NCBI RefSeq assembly: GCF_946151055.1
Contig: NZ_CAMGYZ010000018.1
Location: forward strand, 22,734-86,733
DNA length: 64,000 nucleotides
Origin: Bacillus sp. Marseille-Q3570
GTDB taxonomy: Bacteria; Bacillota; Bacilli; Bacillales; Fictibacillaceae
Reading direction: 5' to 3'
Position 1 is the first letter of the stretch. Every line of letters begins with the position of its first letter. Below the pieces are notes generated by a model, which had not been told where the DNA came from, made no database searches, and saw nothing but the letters and a program-made list of their open reading frames with translations. Positions 46,222 to 56,189 of the stretch are shown here, piece after piece. The translations under genes were made by a program, and so were the position numbers.

Positions 46222-46548
46222 GTGGGTCATGATATTTCTGGATTCAATAGAGCAGGAGAAGAAATTGCTTATGCTCGCTTTAGTATGGGGAATTTTTACG
46301 CTAGTATATTGTATAGTTTACTGGATGCCGAAGATTATAATGCAGGAGTCAGTGGGTCAGGTGCCAGTTCGACTTTTTCAACACAACAAATTGAAAAGGC
46401 TTTGAATGCCGGCAAGGAATTATTCAATAATGAAGGCTCTTCCTTGTCAGAAGGTGATTCTTGGGATCAAAAACAAATCCTCAATTTTGTGCGAAACTGT
46501 TTAACAACTGCGAAAAAAGAAGGGAGTGTAAGAGTTTCTTTTGGCTAA
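46222..46548 (+). CDS. Hypothetical protein (108 residues)
   Basis: This GTG-started frame has AGGAGG ten bases upstream. The product is soluble, with a conserved-looking start (HDISGFNRAGEEIAYARFSMGNFYASILYSLL) followed by a Ser/Gly-rich loop and a helical end. I have a sense of similar unnamed proteins in many bacteria but cannot give a family. AT-rich like its neighbours. Confidence 0.65.
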   Translation: MGHDISGFNRAGEEIAYARFSMGNFYASILYSLLDAEDYNAGVSGSGASSTFSTQQIEKALNAGKELFNNEGSSLSEGDSWDQKQILNFVRNCLTTAKKEGSVRVSFG

Positions 46549-46579
46549 TATGGACTGTATCAGTTGAATTTTGATCATG

Positions 46580-46661
46580 AAAGGAAGCACGAGAACCGTC
46601 CCGAAATAAAATGAGGACGGTATACATGCTTTACTTTAAAAGGAAGCATGAGAACCGTCCC
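46580..46661. repeat. GGGACGGTTCT-family hairpin, copy 2 with an extra arm
   Basis: An arm GGAAGCACGAGAACCGTCCC at 46582-46601 is followed by GAGGACGGTATACATGCTT (46613-46631) and a second arm GGAAGCATGAGAACCGTCCC (46642-46661). The 46613-46661 pair folds back on itself six bases past the katG stop and probably ends katG transcription on the minus strand. Confidence 0.75.
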
Positions 46662-46666
46662 TAAGA

Positions 46667-48907
<2,241 letters not shown>

Positions 48908-49201
48908 TTAGCATGCTCCCTTCTTTTATGAGTGAATCAAAAATTATAATCGCTCTTACATTATAATTATAATAAGAAATGGTTGAATATGAAAGCAAGA
49001 TGAATGAATTTTCAAAAAATTAATAGAACAGTAAAAATGATAGAATCGGATTTACATAGGTTGAAAGTATAAGGTCCTTTCCCTAAATACTTTTTTGACT
49101 TTTTTTGTCCGTAACTTCAGCTTATGACAGAACCGGCAATTCAAGAAGGGTTTGACCCTGAAAAATCGAATAAGAAAAGAGAAATGATTTGGAGGGATTG
49201 G
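48908..49201. other. Divergent promoter region of katG and the peptidase gene
   Basis: This 294-base AT-rich region holds the katG promoter (TATAAT on the minus strand at 48943-48948) and the PerR-like box. The peptidase gene promoter was not found. A GGAGG at 49190 serves the peptidase start. Confidence 0.5.
48961..48975. promoter_or_regulatory. PerR-type box upstream of katG
   Basis: TTATAATTATAATAA matches the Per box consensus TTATAATnATTATAA at all but one position. It lies 54 bases upstream of katG, overlapping the place where the -35 region should be. PerR of Gram-positives represses katA-type genes in this way. Confidence 0.7.
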
Positions 49202-51160
49202 ATGTTCGAATATATAAAAAAGATCATTGAAGAAGAAATTTCAGGAAGACAGGCTTTTCGGTATGCCGATCGGATTGCGCAATATCACCGCATTCAAGCC
49301 TCTCCAGGGTATAGGGAAGCGGCAGGTGAAGTTTTGAAAATATTACAGCGTGATGGCATGGATGCTGAACTGGTATCGTATCCAGCCAGGTTTGGCGAAC
49401 GGTTTTCATCACATTTTTCATTTAAAGAATGGAAGTGTGAAAGTGCAGAGCTTTGGATCGAAACGCCGCAACGTAAAAGGATTGCCAGATTCGAGGAAGA
49501 AGAAATCTCAGTTGTGCAAAGGAGCATTTCAACACCAGGAGAGGGATTAGAGGCTGAACTGGTTATCATCGAAAATGCAGAAGAAGAGAGCAGTTATGAC
49601 GGTCTGGATCTGGAAGGGAAGATTGCGCTTGTAAGAGGAAACCAGTTCATCATTCATGCCTTAGCGGTTGAAAAATATAAATGTGCGGGATTGATATTTG
49701 ATAATCTTGCCGAATTCAAACCGATCCGAACACGTTGGGATTTACCGGATACACGACAATACACATCCTATTGGTGGCATCGTGAAGAGGAAGTGAAGTC
49801 CTTCGGATTTGTCGTATCACCGAGGATCGGTGAAGAACTTAGGAATCTAGCAAAAAAGCATACGGTCCGATTGAAGGCAAAGGTGGAAGCTGAACTGGAA
49901 GACGGTCAATTTGAAAACATTGAATACTTCATACCTGGTAAAAGAGAGCAGGAAATTCTACTAGTCAGCCATTTGTGCCATCCGTATCCAGGAGGGCAAG
50001 ATAACGCATCCGGTCCCGGTACATTGATGGAAGTGATGCGGACTTTGACACGGTTGATCAAGGAAGGCAAATTGTCACAACCAGAGCTTGGGATCAGATT
50101 CTTGATGATGCCTGAGATGACCGGAACGGCTGCCTATTTTCATCTGAACGAAGAGCGGATTCCGAATACAATCGCAGCGTTGAACATGGATATGGTAGGA
50201 GCGGATCAAACGAAGGGCGGGGGTCCATTATGTGTTGAACAACCGCCAATGGCTGTACCGACTTTTCTGGACAGATTCGCCTACAATTTAGTAGAAGATA
50301 CGACTAGTAACACAACTAACTTTACCGGTACTACGGAATATAGTACGGTGCATCATGTCAAAACCCGTTTTTCTGGCGGAAGCGATCATTATATCATTTC
50401 GGATCCCACAATCGGAATTCCTTGTCCGATGCTTATTCAATGGCCAGATAAACATTACCATACGACATCGGATTCTACGAAAAATCTTGATGAAAACATT
50501 ATGAAATTGATCGGCACGGTAACCGCTCTATATGGTTACGGTTTAGCAAATGGAGAAGAGGATGAGTGGATTTCGTACACCCTGCAGCATATGGGCAAGG
50601 TCGGCTCATATTTGAATGAGGCAAAAGAGTCGCTGACGAAATCCAATCTATCCAAAAAGCGATTTCATGATGCATTCTCGTTTTATGTTCAATATGAAGA
50701 GGACGCCTTATCCCAGCTCGACCAATATGCGAAGGTTCGTCACTTCAACAGCCTGCAAGAGCAAATTGAACAGCTGAAAAATCTGATTGAAAAGCAAGCC
50801 GATATACTTTTTACAATAGGAGAGCGGCAATTTTCAGAGGAAACAGAGAAAAATGGAAACCATGATTGGATGAGCGCCATATATGAAAGGAATCATAAGG
50901 GTCCAGTCCGCCTGGTTGATGAAATCAGTGTCCTTTCTCTAGAAGAAAGATACCATTGGTTGAAAGAAGTGGAACCAAACATTCCGCTTGGTTATGCTGA
51001 CTTTATTTTATATTGGATGGATGGGAAGCGGACAGTCCAGGAAGTGCTTGCTTTGACGTATTATGAAACAGGTCAGTTCTTCACGGATTATGTAAAAGAC
51101 CTTCTGGAACTCTACTTGACAGTCGATGTCATAAATAAAGTCGGGGAGATTAAAGTATGA
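49202..51160 (+). CDS. M28-like zinc peptidase (DUF4910 type) with PA insert and extra C-terminal domain
   Basis: This 652-residue soluble enzyme starts at the ATG 49202, which has GGAGGG upstream; the open frame from 49124 adds an unsupported N-terminus. Metal-ligand segments of M28 aminopeptidases are visible: SHLCHPYPGGQDNASGPG, MPEMTGT, ALNMDMVG and PDKHYHTTSD. A protease-associated insert (DLEGKIALVRGN...GLIFD) lies near residues 130-200. After about residue 470 there is a helical linker and a winged-helix-like tail (WMDGKRTVQEVLALTYYETGQFFTDYVKDLLE). No signal peptide is seen, so it acts in the cytoplasm. Its stop overlaps the next start codon. Confidence 0.85.
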   Translation: MFEYIKKIIEEEISGRQAFRYADRIAQYHRIQASPGYREAAGEVLKILQRDGMDAELVSYPARFGERFSSHFSFKEWKCESAELWIETPQRKRIARFEEEEISVVQRSISTPGEGLEAELVIIENAEEESSYDGLDLEGKIALVRGNQFIIHALAVEKYKCAGLIFDNLAEFKPIRTRWDLPDTRQYTSYWWHREEEVKSFGFVVSPRIGEELRNLAKKHTVRLKAKVEAELEDGQFENIEYFIPGKREQEILLVSHLCHPYPGGQDNASGPGTLMEVMRTLTRLIKEGKLSQPELGIRFLMMPEMTGTAAYFHLNEERIPNTIAALNMDMVGADQTKGGGPLCVEQPPMAVPTFLDRFAYNLVEDTTSNTTNFTGTTEYSTVHHVKTRFSGGSDHYIISDPTIGIPCPMLIQWPDKHYHTTSDSTKNLDENIMKLIGTVTALYGYGLANGEEDEWISYTLQHMGKVGSYLNEAKESLTKSNLSKKRFHDAFSFYVQYEEDALSQLDQYAKVRHFNSLQEQIEQLKNLIEKQADILFTIGERQFSEETEKNGNHDWMSAIYERNHKGPVRLVDEISVLSLEERYHWLKEVEPNIPLGYADFILYWMDGKRTVQEVLALTYYETGQFFTDYVKDLLELYLTVDVINKVGEIKV

Positions 51161-52248
51161 CGATGGTAACGAGTCTGGACACGCCGACATTGCTGCTGGA
51201 TTACGATAGACTTATGAAAAATATAAACGATATCGCAAACTTTTCAGAGGAACATGACCTGTCTTATCGCCCGCATATAAAGACACATAAATCCATTGAA
51301 ATCGCGAAGCTGCAGATTAAAGCGGGAGCTGTCGGCATAACGACCGCTACAATCGTTGAAGCAGAAGCAATGGCTGCTGGCGGAATCGATGACATATTGA
51401 TCGCCTATCCCATTTCCAGTCCGTACAAGATTGGTAGAATGATCAAGCTTTTACAACAAGGTGTTAAACTTAAAGTATCAGTAGATAGCACGGAGCAGTT
51501 AGCCTATTTGCAAAAGGAACTTGATCACACACCATTTTCGATGGAAGCATGGATCAAAGTGAATTCCGGGCTGAACCGATGTGGGGTTGAACCAGGAAAG
51601 GACGCTCTGGTTTTAGCGAAGGAAGTTTTATCGCATTCCAAGATCAGGCTGGGTGGTATTTTGACCCATGCCGGACATTCCTATGCTGCTTCGACCTATT
51701 CAGAAATTGAACAAATTGGAGTTCAGGAGGGACGGGCAGTCGTAGAAAGTGCTGAGGAATGTGAAAAAGCAGGGATTCCAATACCCGTAAGAAGTGTCGG
51801 TTCCACTCCCACCTATAAAATTTCAGGAAAGGTGCCTGGGATCACCGAAACCAGGCCCGGAAACGCTGTGTTTTTCGATGCAATTCAAGTAGGATTAGGT
51901 GTTGCAGACTTTGAAAACTGTGCATTGATGGTCTTGGCTTCTGTAGTAGGTGTTCATCAAGATCGGATTGTATTTGATACAGGAAGCAAAACGCTTTGTT
52001 TGGATAAAGGTGCACACGGAAATGATACCGTGAAAGGTTTCGGCCACATGATCGGCCATCCAGAAATTACGCTGGAACGGTTATCAGAAGAACATGGAAT
52101 CGGTACATCCACACAAAAAAGTGCCTTGAAATTGAATGATAAGGTAAGGATCATTCCAAACCATGCGTGTACAGTAGCAAATCAGTTTGAAGAATATATT
52201 GTACATCAAAATGGGAAGGTATTGGATACTTGGAAGGTTGATGGATAA
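51157..52248 (+). CDS. PLP-dependent D-threonine aldolase/D-serine dehydratase-like (DSD1 family) enzyme
   Basis: This 363-residue protein has the alanine-racemase-like N-terminal PLP barrel (TPTLLLDYDRLMKNI; YRPHIKTHKSIEIAKLQI with the PLP lysine) and the C-terminal D-serine dehydratase-like domain, whose metal ligands appear as PNHACTVAN. Family members split D-threonine or dehydrate D-serine. It overlaps the peptidase stop by four bases (ATGA), so the two are coupled, suggesting breakdown of peptides or amides that release D-hydroxy amino acids. That link is inference. Confidence 0.88.
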   Translation: MTMVTSLDTPTLLLDYDRLMKNINDIANFSEEHDLSYRPHIKTHKSIEIAKLQIKAGAVGITTATIVEAEAMAAGGIDDILIAYPISSPYKIGRMIKLLQQGVKLKVSVDSTEQLAYLQKELDHTPFSMEAWIKVNSGLNRCGVEPGKDALVLAKEVLSHSKIRLGGILTHAGHSYAASTYSEIEQIGVQEGRAVVESAEECEKAGIPIPVRSVGSTPTYKISGKVPGITETRPGNAVFFDAIQVGLGVADFENCALMVLASVVGVHQDRIVFDTGSKTLCLDKGAHGNDTVKGFGHMIGHPEITLERLSEEHGIGTSTQKSALKLNDKVRIIPNHACTVANQFEEYIVHQNGKVLDTWKVDG

Positions 52249-52329
52249 TTGGCCTGGAGGAATCCAAGAAAAGGATTCCGTTTAGGGCAAACAAGTACCA
52301 AAGTCTCCCCAGCTCAATATACGACTGAT

Positions 52330-52368
52330 AAACACGACTCTCATTATGAAAGCCGTGTTTATTTTTTA
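52330..52368 (+). terminator. Rho-independent terminator of the peptidase/PLP-enzyme pair
   Basis: AAACACG (52330-52336) pairs with CGTGTTT (52354-52360), with inner partial pairing, followed by ATTTTTT. Confidence 0.75.
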
Positions 52369-52538
52369 GTACTACTAAATTCAAAATTAATTGGATTAAG
52401 TAAATGACAATAGTATAATTATAACTTGACAATCAGTCAGGTAATGGGTGTCTTGATACAAGAATCGAAACATTTTATAAACAATAAGTACAACAAAGCC
52501 ATAAAGATAAATTTTATTCAATATGAGGGGAATACATA

Positions 52539-53708
52539 ATGGAGTCAAAAAAGGCGTTACCAATACTTTTTCTTGTCATGTTCATGGTCATGGTCGGATT
52601 CGGAATAATCATTCCGGTCTTGCCATTCCTCGCTGAAGAGGTGGGAGGAAGTCCGTTTGAACTAGGTCTATTGATGGCGGTTTATTCGATCATGCAACTA
52701 CTCTTCGCTCCGATGTGGGGGCGTATTTCAGATCGAATCGGCCGGAAGCCGGTCATGATGTTAGGTGTAGCTGGACTAGCGATTTCATTTTTCATCATGG
52801 CTATGGCAGATTCGCTATGGGTTTTATTTGCCGCCCGGATTATCGGTGGTTTCTTATCATCGGCTAACATGCCGACGACCATGGCTTATGCAGCAGATAT
52901 CACAACTCCAGAGAACCGTGGAAAAGGGATGGGGATCATCGGAGCTGCCACCGGACTTGGTTTTATTTTCGGACCCGCGATCGGCGGTGTATTTTCAAAG
53001 ACAAGTCTTTCGATGCCGTTTTATGTTGCAGGAATTTCATCGGTCATCACCTTGATTTTAGTGCTCATATTAGTGAAAGAGTCACTCCCTGCTGAGAAAA
53101 GAAACGAGTTTTCGAGAAAGAGGGGTTCGGTCTGGAAAGCATTCGAAGGACCACTCTCCATTCTGTTCATTTTACAATTGATCGTCACCCTTTCACTGGC
53201 TGGCCTTGAAGCGACTTTCGCCTATTTTGCAGCTGATAAGGCAGGAATAACCACGGTCCAACTTGGCTATATCTTCATGATCATGGGGCTGGGCAGTGCC
53301 ATTGTGCAAGGGGGATTGGTCGGACCGATGACAAAGAGGTTCGGTGAAGGTGCGGTCATCCGGGTAGGCATTACTGTATCGGCGATTGGATTCGTCCTCA
53401 TCTTGTTTTCTCGTGATTTCTGGACAACCACCCTCTTCCTGACGATTTTCGGATTGGGGAATGGCGTTATCAGACCGGCGATCTCTGCCCTTCTGACCAA
53501 ACAGTCAGACACAGGATATGGGAGTGTCACAGGTTTGCTTTCGTCTTTTGATTCATTCGGCCGGATTGCAGGACCTCCTCTAGGCGGCTGGTTATTTTCG
53601 ATTGCGATCGGTCTCCCATTCATTGCAGGAGCCATCTTATCCATATTCGCGTTGCTCCTCTACCAGGTTTATCGTTTGCAAACGAGAAGAGTGAAAGAAA
53701 CAGTATAA
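52539..53708 (+). CDS. MFS drug/proton antiporter
   Basis: This 389-residue major facilitator with twelve helices has the motif A loop GRISDRIGRKPVMMLG between helices two and three and the antiporter-type motif C (GAATGLGFIFGPAIGG) in helix five, which mark drug:proton exporters of the TetA/Bmr type. The substrate is unknown. A TGAC-AATCA-GTCA dyad lies about 110 bases upstream and could be a repressor site. No regulator gene adjoins it. Confidence 0.9.
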   Translation: MESKKALPILFLVMFMVMVGFGIIIPVLPFLAEEVGGSPFELGLLMAVYSIMQLLFAPMWGRISDRIGRKPVMMLGVAGLAISFFIMAMADSLWVLFAARIIGGFLSSANMPTTMAYAADITTPENRGKGMGIIGAATGLGFIFGPAIGGVFSKTSLSMPFYVAGISSVITLILVLILVKESLPAEKRNEFSRKRGSVWKAFEGPLSILFILQLIVTLSLAGLEATFAYFAADKAGITTVQLGYIFMIMGLGSAIVQGGLVGPMTKRFGEGAVIRVGITVSAIGFVLILFSRDFWTTTLFLTIFGLGNGVIRPAISALLTKQSDTGYGSVTGLLSSFDSFGRIAGPPLGGWLFSIAIGLPFIAGAILSIFALLLYQVYRLQTRRVKETV

Positions 53709-53839
53709 CTGACCTGAATTTTTGTTAATTAACGAAGGATGTCAGGAAAATATGTTGATATAGAAAGAAAAATTGATAGTCTTCATTCAACAAACGGGCC
53801 GCATTGTGGAGTAAGGTTTACAGCTCGGATTTTGGGTGT

Positions 53840-54026
53840 TAACGGACAGGAGAGCCGTTATCTGTGACGAAAACGCTACTCTCCGGATGCTAACGGACAC
53901 CAGAGACGCTATTCGTTAAAAAGTAGGTTGTTTTTGATGATTTAGGAGCAAATAAGGTCTCCTGTGTCCGTTAGGTTTAGTGAAAATACATATTTTATAG
54001 AAATAAGGTCCTCTATGTCCGTTAGG
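53840..54026. repeat. AATAAGG...GTCC repeat family, locus 2
   Basis: Four units are seen: two inverted (TAACGGACAGGAGAG at 53840 and TAACGGACACCAGAG at 53891, 51 bases apart) and two direct (AATAAGGTCTCCTGTGTCC at 53952 and AATAAGGTCCTCTATGTCC at 54002, 50 bases apart). The two pairs face each other. The rest of the 490-base gap shows no gene. Confidence 0.8.
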
Positions 54027-54200
54027 TTTATGAATGAGTCATTTTTCCTCGAACTGAGGCGTTGACTATAGAAGGATAACGCCTTTATGTGTCTAGTATC
54101 GTATCCTCTTTTCTTTTGAAGACATTGTTTCCATTCTGATTTCTTTTCAAATGAATCCCCTTTCGTTATAGTACTAGTAACATCAGAAAGGAAGATGGAT

Positions 54201-54677
54201 ATGGATTGGGTGAAGAAAACGTTTCAAGAGTTGACGAAAGAGGAATTATATACGATTTTGCAAAAGCGTATGGAAGTATTTGTGGTTGAACAGGAGTGTC
54301 CTTATCCAGAAGTGGATGGGCGTGATGAGGACTGCTTACATATATGGTCAGAAATTGAGGGGGAAATGGCAGCATACTGTCGGCTTGTGCCACCCGTTCA
54401 AAACGAAGACCACTATTCGATTGGCAGAGTACTGATCATGAAACCTCACCGTAGGCAGGGGATCGCCCGTGAGATGATAAATGTTGCGATTGGCGTTCTG
54501 GTGCAGGAGTTTGGTGTAAAGTCGATCGCATTGCATGGCCAGGAGCACCTGCGTCACTTTTATGCTTCGTTTGGATTTAAAGAAGTGACAGATGTGTATT
54601 TGGAAGACGGGATTCCACATGTGGATATGCTGATGGAAGTGACCGAGAGTGTATATAATTCACCCGGCCAAAAATAA
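54201..54677 (+). CDS. ElaA-type GNAT acetyltransferase
   Basis: This 158-residue GNAT-fold N-acetyltransferase is of the ElaA group: TKEELYTILQKRMEVFVVEQECPYPEVDGRD at the N-terminus is the ElaA signature, and the acetyl-CoA loop is RVLIMKPHRRQGIAREMI. The ATG at 54201 is six bases from AAGGAAG; the ATG at 54195 touches it and is less likely. The target is unknown. Confidence 0.88.
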   Translation: MDWVKKTFQELTKEELYTILQKRMEVFVVEQECPYPEVDGRDEDCLHIWSEIEGEMAAYCRLVPPVQNEDHYSIGRVLIMKPHRRQGIAREMINVAIGVLVQEFGVKSIALHGQEHLRHFYASFGFKEVTDVYLEDGIPHVDMLMEVTESVYNSPGQK

Positions 54678-54711
54678 TCATTTAAAACACAAACTGTAAA
54701 GTGGTGGCTCC

Positions 54712-55251
54712 ATGAATATTATAGAAAAATTTGCTGATGTACCTAAAATAGAAACGGAACGTCTCATCCTTAGAAAAATCACATTAGATGATGCAGAAGA
54801 TATGTATTCATATGCTTCGGATGAAGAGGTGACGAGATTCGTAACCTGGAACACTCATTCTTCCTCATCAGATACCATTGAATTTATAAATTCATTTTTA
54901 CCTCAATATGATGCTCCATGGGGGATTGAGCTGAAAGAAAATGGCAAGTGTATTGGAACAGTCCACTTTGTTTGGTGGCAGCCAGAACATAAAGCTGCTG
55001 AAATTGGATATGTCCTATCTAAAGAATACTGGGGCAGAGGTTTGATTACCGAAGCAGCCAGGGCAGTCATTACTTTTGGTTTCGAAAGTATGGACTTAGT
55101 TCGGATCCAGGCGAGATGCTTTTTAGAAAACAAGGGTTCAGAGCGTGTTATGGAAAAGTTGGGTATGTCATTTGAAGGTATAAGTAGAAAAGGAATGTAT
55201 GTTAAAGGGGAACATAAAGACTTGAAGGTGTATTCCATCATAAAGTTTTAA
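54712..55251 (+). CDS. RimJ/RimL-type GNAT acetyltransferase
   Basis: This 179-residue GNAT enzyme of the RimJ/RimL type starts IETERLILRKITLDDAEDMYSYASDEEVTRF. The acetyl-CoA-binding part is GYVLSKEYWGRGLITEAARAV, and the family end LGMSFEGISRKGMYVKGEHKDLKVYSI is intact. It begins 34 bases after the ElaA-type gene, so both may be on one transcript ending at the terminator at 55349. Ribosomal protein or small-molecule targets cannot be told apart. Confidence 0.88.
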   Translation: MNIIEKFADVPKIETERLILRKITLDDAEDMYSYASDEEVTRFVTWNTHSSSSDTIEFINSFLPQYDAPWGIELKENGKCIGTVHFVWWQPEHKAAEIGYVLSKEYWGRGLITEAARAVITFGFESMDLVRIQARCFLENKGSERVMEKLGMSFEGISRKGMYVKGEHKDLKVYSIIKF

Positions 55252-55348
55252 ATGAATGGTGATAACAAGCATTGACGCAGTATAAACAAAGTCATGTAGA
55301 GCGTTATATTTTTTGTTTTTACACGACTTTAAACTGATAAAAGAAACG

Positions 55349-55380
55349 GGCTTAGAGGAGATCATCCCCTAAGCCTTTTT
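55349..55380 (+). terminator. Hairpin terminator, GGCTTAGAGGA type
   Basis: GGCTTAGAGG pairs with CCCCTAAGCC with one mismatch and is followed by TTTTT. Its stem is nearly the same as the one after rlmCD. Confidence 0.88.
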
Positions 55381-55451
55381 GAATGTGGATCAAAGTGCAA
55401 CTAATGGTTCAGCCTACACCTGAGGCTTGTCTTTGCCAGGTTTTCTATATC

Positions 55452-56018
55452 CTATCTTAAATCCGATAAGCCACTGTTTATGATGTTGTTGAGGATCTCA
55501 GCCATATCTTTTGGCGTTTTGTTCATCCCGTTTTCCAGCCACTTTTTGATTACATAGATACTTCCGCTCACAAAATAAATGCTGATGTATTCGAAGGTTT
55601 CCTGATCCAGCTGGTTCTCAATCATCAGGTTTTTGAATATGAATTCCTTTGTAATCATCATCCCTTTCTTTTGAAAATGGATATCGCTATTCTCACTTAG
55701 AAGAGTTTGGCATATTTCGCTTTTATCCGCGATATACTCGAAGAGCTTCTCTGTCATCTGGTAGGCTTCATCTTCTTTTGAGAAGTTGTATTCGGTAAGT
55801 GTCGCAACCATATCCTCAATGAACTCTTCTTCAATGAAATGAAGCAAATCGTATTGGTCTCCGAAATGGGCATAAAAGGTGGAGCGATTGATGTCCGCGA
55901 GCTCACATATTTCCTTGATGGTAATGCTTGAAATCGGCTTTTCCTTTAATAATTTCAAGAGACTATCCTTCAAAACCATCCGTGTATATTTTTTTCGTCT
56001 ATCCAATTTATCAGTCAA
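55452..56018 (-). CDS. TetR-family repressor of the efflux operon
   Basis: This 188-residue regulator has a TetR helix-turn-helix (ISSITIKEICELADINRSTFYAHFGDQYDLL, residues about 24-55) and a C-terminal ligand/dimer domain of the TetR_C_8 type often found next to YhgE genes. It is divergent from the MMPL transporter, and two CCAAC-type dyads lie between them, one on the transporter -35 box. It most likely represses that operon. Confidence 0.88.
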   Translation of the reverse strand: MTDKLDRRKKYTRMVLKDSLLKLLKEKPISSITIKEICELADINRSTFYAHFGDQYDLLHFIEEEFIEDMVATLTEYNFSKEDEAYQMTEKLFEYIADKSEICQTLLSENSDIHFQKKGMMITKEFIFKNLMIENQLDQETFEYISIYFVSGSIYVIKKWLENGMNKTPKDMAEILNNIINSGLSDLR

Positions 56019-56085
56019 TCGTATCGATCCTTTCTACTGTTTTCATAAAAAGTTCAAGAAGTTATCCAACAAAGTATGGTTTTGT

Positions 56086-56133
56086 GTTGGGAAACCAACG
56101 CAAATAACACAACTGTCTGTTGAATAACCAACA
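56086..56133. promoter_or_regulatory. Two dyad operators between the TetR and MMPL genes
   Basis: GTTGGGAAACCAAC (56086-56099) and TGTTGAATAACCAACA (56118-56133) share GTTG-(4 or 5 bases)-CCAAC symmetry. The second overlaps the -35 of the promoter below, the place expected for a repressor. Confidence 0.65.
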
Positions 56134-56149
56134 CTGTGTTTAATATAAT
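56120..56149 (+). promoter_or_regulatory. Sigma-A promoter of the MMPL-YhgE operon
   Basis: TTGAAT (56120-56125), 18-base spacer, TATAAT (56144-56149), 41 bases before the MMPL start. Confidence 0.7.
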
Positions 56150-56189
56150 GATAAAGTGAAAATGCGTGAAACACAAGAGAGGATCAAAA

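Noticed and set aside
52426..52459. Promoter for the MFS gene from TTGACA at 52426
   Set aside because: No -10 box at 16-18 bases; the only TGATAC is 22 bases away.
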